Origin: Ornithodoros turicata
Taxonomy: Eukaryota > Arthropoda > Arachnida > Ixodida > Argasidae
NCBI RefSeq assembly: GCF_037126465.1
Contig: NC_088201.1
Coordinates: 232,086,258 to 232,150,257 of the forward strand
Direction of reading: 5' to 3'
DNA length: 64,000 nucleotides
The position numbers were made by a program, and so were the translations under genes. Positions 1 through 12,599 of this stretch are shown here, one piece after another. A model generated the notes under the pieces. It ran no database searches and was not told where the DNA came from. It saw only the letters and a program-made list of their open reading frames with translations. Numbering within the stretch: the stretch's first letter is position 1; each line of letters begins with the position of its first letter.

Positions 1-2500
1 CATTTATAGGGAGAGTTTGGCCATTCTCCGATCTTTTGCCGCTCCGTGAATGGAGCCTTCTCCCCGTTCCCCGTAAAGGGTTAGCAAACACCACAATGCG
101 GAAGCGGATGTGGTTATTGTCGACTTTTTAGGAACATATTTGTCAATCCCAGGGTACTGCCTCGCAGAGCCATTTATAGGGAGAGTTTGGCCATTCTCCG
201 ATCTTTTGCCGCTTCGTGAATGGAGCCTTCTCCCCGTTCCCTGTAAAGGGTTAGCAAACACCACAATGCGGAAGCGGATGTGGTTGTTGTCGACTTTTTA
301 GGAACATATTTGTCAATCCCAGGGTACTGCCTCGCAGAGCCATTTATAGGGAGAGTTTGGCCATTGTCCAATGTTTTGCCGCTTCGTGGATGGAGCCTTC
401 TCCCCGTTCCCCGTAAAGGGTTAGCAAACACCACAATGCGGAAGCGGATGTCGTTATTGTCGACTTTTTAGGATCATATTTGTCAATCCCAGGTACTGCC
501 TCGCAGAGCCATTTCTAGGGAGACTTTTGGCCATTCTCCGATCTTTTGCCGCTTCGTGGATGGAGCCTTCCCCTGTTCCCCGTAAAGGGTTAGCAAAAAC
601 CACAATGCGGAAGCGGATGTGGTTATTGTCGACTTTTTAAGAACATATTTGTCAATCCCAGGGTACTGCCTCGCAGAGCCATTTATAGGGAGAGTTTGGC
701 CATTCTCCGATCTTGTGCCGCTTCGTGGATGGAGCCTTCCCCTGTTCCCGGTAAAGGGTTAGCCAACACCACAATGCGGAAGCCGATGTGGTTATTGTCG
801 ACTTTTTAGGAACATATTTGTCAATCCCAGGGTACTGCCTCGGAGAGCCATTTATAGGGAGAGTTTGGCCATTCTCCAAACTTTTGCCGATTCGTGAATG
901 GAGCCTTCTCCCCGTTCCCCGTAAAGGGTTAGCAAACACCACAATGCGGAAGCGGATGTGGTTGTTGTCGACTTTTTAGGAACATATTTGTCAATCCCAG
1001 GGTACTGCCTCGGAGAGCCATTTATAGGGAGAGTTTGGCCATTCTCCGATCTTGTGCCGTTTCGTGGATGGAGCCTTCCCCTGTTCCCCGTAAAGGGTTA
1101 GCCAACACCAAAGCGGATGTGGTTATTGTCGACTTTTTAGGAACATATTTGTCAATCCCAGGGTACTGCCTCGCAGAGCCATTTATAGGGAGAGTTTGGC
1201 CATTCTCCGATCTTGTGCCGCTTCGTGGATGGAGCCTTCCCCTGTTCCCCGTAAAGGGTTAGCCAACACCACAATGCGGAAGCGGATGTGGTTATTGTCG
1301 ACTTTTTAGGAACATATTTGTCAATCCCAGGGTACTGCCTCGCAGAGCCATTTATAGGGAGAGTTTGGCCATTCTCCGATCTTTTGCCGCTTCGTGAATG
1401 GAGCCTTCTCCCCGTTCCCCGTAAAGGGTTAGCAAACACCACAATGCGGAAGCGGATGTGGTTATTGTCGACTTTTTAAGAACATATTTGTCAATCCCAG
1501 GGTACTGCCTCGCAGAGCCATTTATAGGGAGAGTTTGGCCATTCTCCGATCTTTTGCCGCTTCGTGAATGGAGCCTTCTCCCCGTTCCCCGTAAAGGGTT
1601 AGCAAACACCACAATGCGGAAGCGGATGTGGTTGTTGTCGACTTTTAGGAACATATTTGTCAATCCCAGAGTACTGCCTCAGAGAGGGGAGAGTTAGGGA
1701 GAGTTTAGGGAGGAGTTTAGGGAGTTTAGTTAGGGAGTTAGCATAGGGAGAGTTTGGCCATTCTCCGATCTTGTGCCGCTTCGTGGATGGAGCCTTCCCC
1801 TGTTCCCCGTAAAGGGTTAGCCAACACCACAATGCGGAAGCGGATGTGGTTATTGTCGACTTTTTAGGAACATATTTGTCAATCCCAGGGTACTGCCTCG
1901 CAGAGCCATTTATAGGGAGAGTTTGGCCATTCTCCGATCTTTTGCCGCTTCGTGAATGGAGCCTTCTCCCCGTTCCCCGTAAAGGGTTAGCAAACACCAC
2001 AATGCGGAAGCGGATGTGGTTATTGTCGACTTTTTAAGAACATATTTGTCAATCCCAGGGTACTGCCTCGCAGAGCCATTTATAGGGAGAGTTTGGCCAT
2101 TCTCCGATCTTTTGCCGCTTCGTGAATGGAGCCTTCTCCCCGTTCCCCGTAAAGGGTTAGCAAACACCACAATGCGGAAGCGGATGTGGTTGTTGTCGAC
2201 TTTTTAGGAACATATTTGTCAATCCCAGAGTACTGCCTCAGAGAGGGGAGAGTTAGGGAGAGTTTAGGGAGGAGTTTAGGGAGTTTAGTTAGGGAGTTAG
2301 CATAGGGAGAGTTTGGCCATTCTCCGATCTTTTGCCGCTTCGTGGATGGAGCCTTCCCCCCGTTCCACGTAAAGGGTTAGCAAACACCTCAATGCGGAAG
2401 CGGACGCGGTTATTCCCGACTTTTTGGTGTGGGAGAGATTTACTAAACGACGTTTTGAGGAACATATTTGTGAATCCCAGCGTACCGTCTCGGGGCTGTT
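1..2500. repeat. ~170-bp tandem satellite array
   Basis: Head-to-tail copies of a unit of about 170 bp that includes the stretch GGGAGAGTTTGGCCATTCT, seen at 9, 179, 349, 688, 857, 1027, 1358, 1528, 1914, 2084 and 2306. Copies differ by a few substitutions and small indels; one near 1100 lacks about 10 bp. The last units, after 2340, are more diverged and the array fades by about 2500. Every unit carries the same short open frames on both strands. These follow from the repeat period and are not genes. Confidence 0.95.
1191..2305. repeat. Higher-order duplication inside the satellite, ~559-bp period
   Basis: Two consecutive blocks share the same order of monomer variants (one CTTGTGCCGC type, then two CTTTTGCCGC types), followed by the same ~65-bp junction rich in GGGAG/TTAGGG. 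The junctions start at 1681 and 2240. The offset of about 559 bp shows amplification of a three-monomer block plus junction. Confidence 0.8.
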
Positions 2501-4016
2501 AGCGCCGCCTGTTGACAAACCAACCTTTCAATAAACATTGGGTTCGACCATGTAGCAGCATCGCTCACCGAACGCTCTTGAGAAACTCGATGCGCATCGC
2601 GATGCGGGGGTATTTTACGACATGCTCAAACTAGTCCAAGTTAAGATACAGGGTGTGTGCAGATAAAAGTCGATCCAGATTAGCGCACTTTAGGCTTTGA
2701 CTGGTTTCAGGACGCACTTCCGTTGACGAACTGCAATACGAGTCGAGAAACAAATTATGGTAACTAAACTCCGTGCAACAATAGTGCGTTTTAGTTCATC
2801 GTACGTTGTCGCCTGCACGAGTACGCAAGGAGAGGCGTGGTAGCTCTGTGAAATGCGCGAGGTTCCCTTTTATGTCTGGCGCCTGCGCAGAACGATCAGC
2901 GCTATCCCTTATAGTACATAAAGTTGGTCGCGTACGATGCAGTAGAACTCACTTGAACAGCAACGCAAACATTGAACTATGTGCATTTCGAATGGGCAGT
3001 ATAGATGTCCACATCTCTCGTGAGTTTGTTTGGTTGTGGGTTTTGAAGAGAGGCTCGCCAATTGCTGTAGGCCTGCTACTCCTATCGGAGAGAAGGAAGG
3101 GGAAAGGGGTGTGGGAAGGGATTGGGGAAGGGGAGAAGTGTTGTGAACGGGAGCAGGTATAAGGTCACCGACAGTGCACGAAACCGCAACGACGCCAACA
3201 GTGATGTGGGACCTAATTTTCGTGTCAACATCTGTGGCACCCCTGGCGGTAGCTGAACGCAGCTGTGCTGAAACCGCCATGTTCCATTCGAAATGTGTGC
3301 ATATAGCAGCTTTTCTGACCGTATATTTTTCGTTACCAAAAGTTAGGTTGCCACATCTTTTAAAATGCGACAGCACTTTTTAAAGGGGCGCTAAGGTGAC
3401 TCCAATGTCTTTCCGCTGCGGTGCCTGTTGTGGAACGAAAAAAAAAGAAAACAAAAAGAACGGCGACGACCGCAGGTGATTGACGGAGTGCGCACTATGC
3501 CTCTGGAGCGCAGAGCCATTGATAGGAAGAGTTTGGCCGTGCTCTGATCTTTTGCCGTCTTGTGGGTGGAGCCTTTTTTTTTTTTTTCTTGCGTCAGAGT
3601 CGCCGTTGCACCGGCCACAAGGCCTGAATCGAAGCAGATTCCGCTTATCAGCCACCTGGTGCCCGCCATTTTGATACTGTTCGCCAGCTGGTTGACACCT
3701 TTGTTGTCGCACTGAATGCAATCTACAGGAATAACCGGCCCATGACCCGCAGCCGCGCTGTGTTAAGGGGAGGCTCTGTTGCCAAATTGAAAAAGTTCAA
3801 GGATGAAGGGCTTTCGATGTACGATGTACGCACGTGTCTTGCATCGTAGCCAACGATCAGCCATCAATATTCTGACGGCGACCGCCTGACGACGGGGGAT
3901 GTCCCTTAGCGTGACGTCGTCTTGACGCACTTCGAGTTCGAGTTCTTTTCTTCTTCGGAGGCTTGACGATTACGTCAAGCCTCCAGTGGCATGCCCATAT
4001 TAACCAAGGCCAATGG
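2501..4016. other. Unassigned stretch with one satellite relic
   Basis: No gene is supported. Positions 3509-3580 hold a diverged fragment of the 170-bp satellite unit (GAGTTTGGCC, then TCTTTTGCCG), ending at a T-run. Purine-rich and A-rich simple sequence lies at 3090-3140 and 3438-3462. Open frames here overlap each other on opposite strands and show no recognisable domain. Confidence 0.5.
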
Positions 4017-5756
4017 TACTTACTTATTTTATTTATTTATTTATTTACAATACTTCTGGCGCAAGCGCCATAGAAGGAGGGACATACAAATACAACACTA
4101 AACTACATCTCTAAATTACAAAAACAACCGAGGGCTGTGCACTGCCCATATACTAAATAGGTAGCAAGAGGAAATAAATGCACTGAAAATAAAATATATA
4201 GAAGACGAAAGGATGGACATAATCATGGCTCCCGAAGGAGTTCAGTGATGCATGCTACAAAAGAAGTGAGAGTGCCGCAGTCAATAGCTACCTGTGGCAA
4301 GCCATTCCAGTTATCAATGGTTTTGGGGGAAAAAGAATGCCGCAAGCAGTTGGTCCTAAAGCGGTATTGCACCAAGTGTTTAGTGTGCTTAGTGCGACGA
4401 CTACCAACGTTAGATAATGTTAGATACTTGCGTTTTGCAATACAAGTCTCGTCATTAAGTATGGACCAAAGGAGTTTAAGACGTTGTATTTTGTTTCTAG
4501 CATGGCATGCTTATCTCTCTTATCTCTCTATATTATCTCTCTTATATCTCTTATGGCATGTTGGTAATAGGTGTGCCGCTCAGTGTGCATGGATGGACAT
4601 TTTGATGTTTCCCAACGTGAAGACATGTGCGTTTAGACAGATTCTGTGGTGTCCATCCATGTGGAGAACCAAGAATCTAAAACTTGATGGACGTTCAGGA
4701 GTAGTGTTCGATCAGCTGATGATATGCCTGTAAATGACCCAGTCGCCGGCAAAAAGGCGAACCATGGAGCTGAGGCTATGTGAAATGGCCTTAATGTATA
4801 CGGGAAATAATAAAAGCCACATGACAGCGCCTGATATAACGGAAGATAAAGACTTCATAATAAATAATTGTTAACACGCGTAAATGCCTCCGCAAGGGAA
4901 GATAATTTGAAAACGACTGCATTAGATTGTCCGGAAGATTTAGTTGAGATAGTTTAGCGAGAAGTCTGATTGATGGGGGGACCTTATCGAATGCTTTTTT
5001 AAAGTCGAGGAAGATAAGTCACTGCTCATATCCTTACCAAGATGGTTAATGAAGGTCGTGTATGAACCATGCAAGATGAGTGGTACACGAAAAGCCTCGA
5101 CGGAAGCCGTTTTGGAAAGGGAAGAAAAAATGTCGGAATTCTACAAAATCCGTATTGTTCGAAAAAGTTACGTGTTCTGATAGTTTGCATGAGTGATAGT
5201 ACAGGGCTGTTGTTAAGCGGACTAGTTGTGGAACCACCTTTATGGAGAAGAATAACTTTAGTAATTCTCCAGGCCCTATACACCTCCCCTCTTGAGAGCG
5301 CCTCGTTGAAAATGTCTGTAGGGAAGTAACATGATATGAACTTCGTACTTTTTCGTATTTTTGTGTTCAGATCATCGGAACAGGATGCGACATCTTGAGA
5401 GAATCAATTAACTTTCACATGCCGTTGTAAGAAACAGTGAAATCCGACAGACAATGTAAATGAAGCAGTGGAATAGCAGGGATATTAGCAGGTTGATTAT
5501 GAACGAAGTCGCCAATGAATGCATCGTTAAAAATATCAGCGCACTGATGATCGGGGACAGACGAGCCATTTGTATCACAAAGCCTGTTGTCGTTATGTTC
5601 CTTTCGTTTTACAAGACGCCAGCATTTACTTGGATTGCATGTAAGATTCGCCGGAAGTTCCTCGGAAAAGAACTCGTCTTTATGCAAAGAAAGTGCGCGC
5701 CCGTAGGTTATATTACGGGAAACGCACGAGATGTGTTGCTGTGGGTTGATGTTCAT
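4017..5756 (-). pseudogene. CR1-like non-LTR retrotransposon, 3' part, decayed
   Basis: On the minus strand, 5756-5415 reads as the linker before a LINE reverse transcriptase, with CWRLVKRKE, LCDTNGSSV and QCADIFNDAF. Further on, 5240-4990 gives the RT fingers and palm (NGFRRGFSCTTHL, then LDFKKAFDKVP) broken by stops and frameshifts. The end near 4245-4380 reads like the C-terminal CR1 segment (RYNALGPTACGILF). The element finishes with an ATTTATTT-type tail at 4022-4046, as CR1/L2 elements do. It is 5'-truncated and non-functional. The CR1 assignment is from motif memory, without a database search. Confidence 0.75.
4022..4046 (-). repeat. Short AT microsatellite at the CR1 3' end
   Basis: TTATTTATTTATTT-type repeat; on the minus strand it is (AATAAATA)n, the usual 3' tail that marks where CR1-like reverse transcription primed. 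Confidence 0.7.
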
Positions 5757-6122
5757 TGTAGCTCACGCGTCAGTTTTCCTAATGTGGGAACCGTTTTGGG
5801 TGTGAGGCCCCTAGCTGCGTGTCGTGTGCCAGGAGGCGGATGTATACCTGTGCATGGTGCAGGTATCGGCTGCGTTTCTCACGGAGGTTTGTATTCGTAG
5901 AATGTTAGGTGAGTGCGTGGTGAGCTTTGTCGGTACTTTGTCGAACACATTCTCTCAAAGGCGATGATACAATGAAAATTCAGCTCTCTTCGTTGGAGTT
6001 TGTCGTATGTTTGTCACGTCACCAAGCTTTTCTAATGCCTTTAAGGAAACGCACGATATTCTTGTGAGCTCCTTTTTCAGAAGTAATGTAACCTCGAGCA
6101 GCTGACGTTTGATGTTTTCTAG

Positions 6123-6351
6123 CGCCGCAGTCACCGTCAAGGATGGATATAGTGTCAGGTTCAGCCACACAGGAAAGACCGATTACCTGTGCATAATCAT
6201 GAAGATCATGGAAGGGCGAACCCTGACCGGAGAGGCAGGGAAGCCTCCCACAAAAGTGGCGTACACCTCCTACAACATGGGGACAAGTGGCACGCCAGGT
6301 ACATCGTACATCAACGTGAGCAAAAGCTTCCGACTCACAAACTGCTGTGCG
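6123..6351 (+). CDS. Candidate internal exon of an unidentified host gene
   Basis: A 229-bp open segment is bounded by a good 3' splice site (TTTTCTAG just before 6123) and a consensus donor (GTAAGA from 6352). It translates to about 76 residues containing VKDGYSVRFSHTGKTDYLC and TSYINVSKSFRLTNCC. The family is not recognised. A beta-rich secreted protein of the tick lipocalin kind is possible but not shown. No partner exon was found nearby, so this could also be a chance open frame. Confidence 0.3.
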
Positions 6352-9190
6352 GTAAGAGATTGTTTTATCCTGCGGACCGTTTGGTAATATAGATAAGATA
6401 CAATGCGCATACAGATACATTTATTACGGTACTCTACTGCGGATTGTCCTTTTTTTTTTTTTTTTCAAATACATCAATAGATATCTTCATATGGCCAACC
6501 ATTGTGTCGGCCCGTTCGCGGCCTTTTAGGAAGCGCCACCGTCACGTGAAACGATACATAAAAAACGATAATACTCAAGGACAGCGAAACTAAAAGAGAC
6601 AGACAACACGAGCAGTGATTGCCAAGCCAAATATTTAATTCCGTCAGAAGCTCGCTTCCGACTCCTACCTGGAATAGCAAGCGTCTGGTCTTCTTCTGGC
6701 TGACTTTTCCTCTCATTTTCTTAATAAACATATTCCCCTCCCTACCCTCTTTCAAACTTCGTATCCGCAGCAGTCCCTTCTTAATCTAACCTTGTATGCT
6801 CGAACCGAAGCTTTTAAGGTGTTAGAGATGAAGTTTGAAAGGTGGTAGGGATTGCAGTCAGTAATCTGTTAAATAATCGGAAGGTGAGCGATGGAATCTC
6901 CTGCCTGCTTCCCTCACTGTCAAGGTCGCGTGGAACAACAAAGACTTTATTTTCTCCTTTTGGAAAATTTGATATAACAGTGAGTTTTAGTAGACCGTTA
7001 CGCAGTGAACGGAAGGAACGCTGTTCTACACGTGAGCAAGAGCGCGTGCGCAGGAAAGGAAACTTGGCTTCCGCGTTTCACGTTGGAACGATCGGCTCAT
7101 CTTTTTGCGTTTCCGTCCTCTACGTTGTTTTCGTCGCACAAAACAACATGGCTGCCTGCAACACCTCCTCGACTGTGTCCGAAGTGAAGGCTACGAGACT
7201 GCGCTTCAGTACGAGGGACTACAAGCTACTTAAAAGAAGCTGTATACCTTGTATACCATACGAAAACACAAACTTCTGGTCTCTGGATGCTGCCAGTCCG
7301 AGCGAGCAGCAGCGTCCGCCATAACGGCGAGTGATAGCGGTGAACTGACCGAGAGGGGGTGTCCGTTGTCCTTTCGCTTGCTGGTGGAACAACAAATTAA
7401 TTTTCGAACGCAAAGAAAACAAAAACAGAGCATGAAAACGTAGTTTTATTAGGCAATTCGTTCAGAAACAGATGCCTAGACAACTTGCGAACGGTAGTTC
7501 ATGTTATCGCCGTTGGATGGCAACACAGTTCTTACCGTACCGTTCGTAGCGTTGCCTGACGATCTGCTAAAACTCTTTTGCTATCCGTTTGACGGTCGGG
7601 ACCTACATACTCTGCGTTAGCGTTCCGTGCGTTCCGTACCGAACCATACCGAACAGGAAACAGCGTTGCCACTAGCACCACGTTTTAACGCGTGCGCGAA
7701 ATGTCACAAAAAGGCCGCTTGTAGCAAGTCTTGAGAAAGGGGCGCCATCCTGAGTGAGTGATCGTGTGCTATCGACGTGTAAAATGTCGTGCGAAGCAGG
7801 GATTCCCCCCCCCATGGGGCGTGTACACCCTCCCTGCATTTTTGCAACCCCCCCCCCTGTAATTTCTCAGGAGACCTCACCCAGCTCGGCCACCAACACG
7901 TTCTGGTATGGAGTCCGGCGCAGCGAGTTACATCCTGTACTGTCAAACTTGAGCTGTAGGGCCCCAGTCATGCAGATGCCAGTACCATGCATTTGTCCAG
8001 AATCATTCGAAAGTGACTGCTCAATGCATATATTGCGCACATATACGAGCAAAAATGCGTGCGGACACACAAACTCAATGTGGATCATCAAGAACCATTT
8101 GCGCCCAACTCAATCAAGCGAGGTATTCTGCTTTTTTTCGTCCAAGGTTTTTCCCCTTGGCTGCTAGGTATTCATTGAGCTTCGTGAGACAAGGTGCCAG
8201 TCTTTTTCCTTTGTCGGTCGTGCGATTATGCATCTTAATGTTCAAATGCCGTTCATATTGCATCTGTATTCTACTGTACTCTGTTCTAACGTAATAACAT
8301 TAAAACGGAAAAGCTGTGCAGTTATGCCACCATTGTGCCACGACTCGTTCTGTGTCTAAGAAAAATTCCTTAAGTGGAGCCTTCACCAAGCATAACCCCC
8401 CTCCCCTGAAAGCTCAGCACTCCCCCCAGCAGTGAATTTCTGGGGAAATCACTGGTGCGAAGTCATGGCTTGTGGCAGTGTGGCAGGGACCTGCCGGCGT
8501 CTTCCGAATGACCTCAATCGGACGCCTCTGATGAGGCGTAATCTTTTCCTCAGATCACCGGATTCTATGGAGCGCCGTGACGCAAGACCGGACCGGACTG
8601 ACCGTTGCCTACAGTAATGTGAGTTATCAGAACTAGCGCATTATCTCTGGTGAATGGACGGGCCCGCAGACCGTGACGTATAGTCTGAGCGGAATCCTAT
8701 AGTACCAGTCTTCCATGGTGCACTGTAAACTGAAGAATACCCTTACGGGTGTAAATGGCTGGTCCTATAACCCACACCACTTTTTTCACGTTATGGTCTG
8801 GAACACCCCTTTTTAGAGGGTGTATCCTGTGTAAAACACCATTTGAAAGGGTGCTATTCCCTGGAAATGTCTTCTTTTGCACCCTCAAGGGTGCTCGAGG
8901 GCTCTTCTATATATAAAGACCTTGCTCGAAGTCGCATAGCTGAGAGCGAGTTGTGCTGGCAACAACAACATCCGTTTCATCCCTCTATCTGTCCACGTGA
9001 GAACGCCACTCATGGTCGCAGTTGCTTCGCGGTGCTAATACGAAAGAAAAAAAAACAAGAAAAGTTTAATCTTCACAAATCACCGCGCGAGAGTCTACAG
9101 AAATGAAACGCCATGAAGATTCAAATTATTTCGTGATGCCGGGAGCAAGGCAGTTTGCGCAACCGCCGGGCTCGCTAGGAAAATCCTCCT
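6352..9190. other. No supported gene; scattered repeat-like DNA
   Basis: Positions 8697-8900 are unusually rich in ACACCC/GGGTGT motifs, also found in the 9.2-12.2 kb block (for example near 10386 and 10860), and are probably part of a non-autonomous element. Positions 7867-8091 on the minus strand hold a 74-residue open frame without a recognised domain. Poly-C runs occur at 7806-7858. Nothing else is supported. Confidence 0.5.
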
Positions 9191-9192
9191 AT

Positions 9193-9225
9193 GAACCGAA
9201 CCGAACCTAACCTAACCTAACCTTA
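9193..9225. repeat. Short telomere-like (CCTAA)n array
   Basis: A few AACCT/CCGAA units directly precede the repeat block beginning GGTACAGGAGGAAAAGCC. The same order (array, then GGTACAG block) recurs at 12.5, 13.9 and 33.0 kb. Confidence 0.75.
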
Positions 9226-12206
9226 CGGTACAGGAGGAAAAGCCGCCAGGAGGACGTTGGAGACGCTGGACATTGGAGTCAGCTAGCGGGGCGGTAAAAC
9301 GGGCACAGCTAGAGTAATATTGGGTTGTTATGGGCTGTTATGTTGAAGGAGGGAAAACGGCTATTTCTTCTTTCAGGGCATTTAAGCGGTTAACAATACG
9401 TGTTAAAGGTTCATGCGAATTCTGGGTCAACAGCCCGGAGGGAAGATAGGGTCCGTACAGGCTTTTACGGCCGGAGTGAATGGCGGCTTTGTTAGAGTGT
9501 GGAGGGGATTACGCGAATGAAGTAATCTTTGCTCCAGACCGGTTACAGAAAGGGGAGGTTCACGAACAAGGGGACGAAACGGGACAGCAGGCAGGAATTG
9601 ACGAGCGTTCCGAAAGGCAAGGAGGTTAGTGGTTGCGTGGGCAAAATTCAAGGTCGAGCAAAGCGTTTTTTTTTAAGATAAGGTTTAAAAGATAAGAAAA
9701 ATAAGCCAAAGCCAGCAAAGCGGTTTTTGTAAAGATAAGATTTAAAAGATAAGGGCTCTGAATTCCTGGAGAGATGCCTCGGTGGTGCATCAGAATTGCT
9801 CTCAGACTGCAGCGTCTAGGGTCTTCCCATTGACCGTCTCAATCACGTGTCCGGTTCGTGGATTTAAATGAGTCGTCACTGGACCCTTATTCTGTGGTCA
9901 GTTGCCCTTCGCTTTGGGGCACCTCCGCCTCTCATTTCCAATTCCTCATCAAAGGCCATATATGCCGTATCCATATAAATACTGGAACAGGGGCGGATTT
10001 AAGGTTGTGTCATGGGGGGCGGTCTGAAGGAAATTTCGTGCTTTGCGGCAGAGTATCATCCAGGATATAGGGTTTTTACATAGGGAACACAACCGTATGG
10101 GGGGCGGTCACCCCCCCTCGCCCCTCCCCCTTTAATCCGCCCCTGTACTGGAACCTATACGAACGCAAGCAAATAGCTGCTGATTTCGTGCCACTCTTTT
10201 CTCGCAGTTGCGAAGACTGGAAGGCAACTTATCACACCGCGACCCACGGCAGCGCACCACATCAAGGATGTGTTTCAAATAAACGTACACTATAGCAGTG
10301 TGGCGTCTGTTGTCACCTGATTTGAATTTAACCTTTTATTTCCGGGAAGCACTTGGAATTTGCACTCTTAAAATTTGAACACTGGTGTAACTGGGATGTA
10401 ATCAGGGCGTGAATATCTCCACACACCCTTAAATACATCCTAAGGATAAAAAATAAAGTAACTGAGCATAACGGGTGCTTCGAGGGTGTTGTGGGTGTAA
10501 AGCACTCTCTTTGGCCTGGCGTCTGGCCTGGTATTTGGCCTGGCGTACTTTGGTGCCTCGCCTGGCCAGCCTCGGGTACTCCATCTCTCTCGCAACACTA
10601 CTCGGCACACCGTGCAGTGGTGTAATCGCGGCGATTCTTCACTACCTGGGTGATAGCGGTCTCGTCAGCAGCCTCTGACATCGTGTGTGGGACGGCGGAA
10701 GACCGCTGAATTCCAATCGTTTTACATTTAACTACCGCAAGACTACGCACTAAAGAATCATTTCTTAAGGAATGCCAAGCCGTCATTCTGGCTGACCTTT
10801 CCTGGTAAAATAAATAAATCCCCCGTCCACTTTATTTGGTGGCCAACTTTGTGCATGGGTGTAAAAGGGGTGTAAGAAGGCAGAATGTTTGGGGAGTTCA
10901 CGAAGCAAGGATGCTGAAGGGGTGCTGAAGGGTGCAAGGGTGATGTGGCACATGATGAATTCCATAAGGTGCTTTCAATCACAGTTCGAGACAAAGAGTG
11001 AGATGATGAAATCTCCGTACTTAATACTGTTAACTGGTGCTGTCTACGAGCCCATTTGGCCTAAAAACAAACAAGAAAGCAGGGCTAGTGGGACTTTCGT
11101 GCTTGGGTAGGATCATTGAAGGATAAAGGAGCGTCATCGGAACATGGACAGGTTTGTGCTGAATTAGCTCTGTGTCTTCTGCATAATGCACATAAAACTT
11201 GCATTCCTCTCGCTCACAGACTTGTCATAATATCCAGAGGCACTGACACATACAAACACTATTAAAGAAATGTAACAAAATAATATATTGAGCATGTACC
11301 TCGACCCATGTTCATAGCAACATTGTGTGCATCACACAATACCGCACCTCAGACTGTGCAAAGGGTTGCAAATTGAGTGCTTTAGATTGCAACCTACAAA
11401 TATGATGGAGCACAAGACGTGCGCATCTTTTTTTGTCCGTTACTCCGCACACTCAACAAATCTGGCTCCTACTGCGAAAATGCATCCGCGAGAAATAATT
11501 ATTGGCTGCGTGTTACAACGGAAGCGTGTAAGTCGCCGTCAAAGCCTATTCTTGTGAGCCTTCTAGGCAACATAATGATGCGGCAGTTTATCGAATATAT
11601 ACGGGTGATGTAACTCTGGCAAGTCACCTTCACATTCCTGCCACCTGCGTAATATGCAACCTGAGCAACTCAGGTTCATCTTCGGAAGGCTTTCGGAAGG
11701 CTTCGGAAGGCTTTCTTGCAGCCTTCTGCTGTCGGGGTCGCAGCTGAGGCCTGCTGCGTCAACAAATACATCTGGTAGGAGTTGGTTACGCTGGGCAAGT
11801 GACAATGCTATGCTTTTGAAAGTTTCCCTATTTCTTGCGCTATACGCCTCAACAGACGAGATATACGCCAACAGAGAGATATACGCCTCAACAGACAAGA
11901 TTGCGCTACCTTACAGGACTCCAGTGCTGAAAAGTAGCTCGTGACACCGTCTCCGGTTTGGTTTTGAGCCGAAAGGGTCGTACGCAAATTTTTGCATGCG
12001 GTCATCCAAAGTGTCCAGGGAGAAGTGTCCATCTTTAGTGAGTGTGGAAAGAACATGCTAAAGACGAAGGGTGTTAGACATCAGTTGATGTCGTACATGA
12101 GTGGACTCGAAGCCTTCAAATGTGACGGGGCGTGGCCACTTCGCTCCATATAACGACGATGTCGGAAGGCTTTGCAGCCTGTTAACGGGGCAGCTCGGGT
12201 CACCCG
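9226..12206. repeat. Macro-repeat block, copy A (~3 kb)
   Basis: Runs from GGTACAGGAGGAAAAGCCGC to CACCCGGGGAACC and is directly abutted by (CCTAA)n on both sides. The same sequence is repeated in the same orientation at 33091-36650 (copy B), with the same internal hAT-type MITE. The first ~230 bp and last ~330 bp also appear at 12600-13457. Compared with B, A lacks ~250 bp before 11840 (B 36020-36300) and the ~255-bp insertion at B 34467. No convincing protein is encoded. A 74-residue minus-strand frame at 9427-9651 is partly conserved in copy B and near 47.4 kb, but has no recognised domain. Confidence 0.8.
9988..10145. mobile_element. hAT-type MITE, 158 bp
   Basis: The ends are CAGGGGCGGATTTAA and its inverse TTTAATCCGCCCCTG, flanked by the exact 8-bp duplication TACTGGAA at 9980-9987 and 10146-10153. 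An 8-bp TSD with CAGGG ends is the hAT signature. There is no coding capacity. Confidence 0.85.
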
Positions 12207-12599
12207 GGGAACCTAACCTAACCTAACCTAACCTAACCTTACCTAAACTAAACCTAACCTTAACCTAACCTAACCTAACCTAACCTAACCTAAACCTAAC
12301 TTAACCTAACCCTAACCTTAACCTAACCTAACCTAAACCTAACCTTAACCTAACCCTAACCCTAACCTAACCCTAACCTAACCTAACCTAACCTAACCTA
12401 ACCTAACCCTAACCTAACCTAACCCTAACATAACCTAACCTAACCTAACCTAATCTAAACCTAACCTAACCTAAACCTAACCTAACCTAACCTAAACTAA
12501 ACCTAAGCCAAACCTATCCTAACCTAACGGTACAGAAGGAGAAACCTAACCCTAACCTAACCCTGACCAAACCTAACCCTAACCTAAACTAACCTAACG
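12207..12599. repeat. Telomere-like (CCTAA)n array T2
   Basis: Imperfect CCTAA repeats (TTAGG on the other strand) with CCCTAA, CTTAA and CTAAA variants. Near the right end the sub-motif GGTACAGAAGGA occurs twice (12530 and 12600). This is interstitial rather than a chromosome end. Confidence 0.9.

Noticed and set aside
4..2207. Dozens of 60-130-residue frames on both strands in the first 2.2 kb
   Set aside because: They repeat with the 170-bp satellite period and appear in sense and antisense alike; they are by-products of the repeat.
4245..4733. 162-codon plus-strand frame
   Set aside because: It is antisense to the CR1-like LINE 3' end.
5460..5900. 146-codon plus-strand frame
   Set aside because: It overlaps the CR1 linker region, which has recognisable motifs on the other strand.
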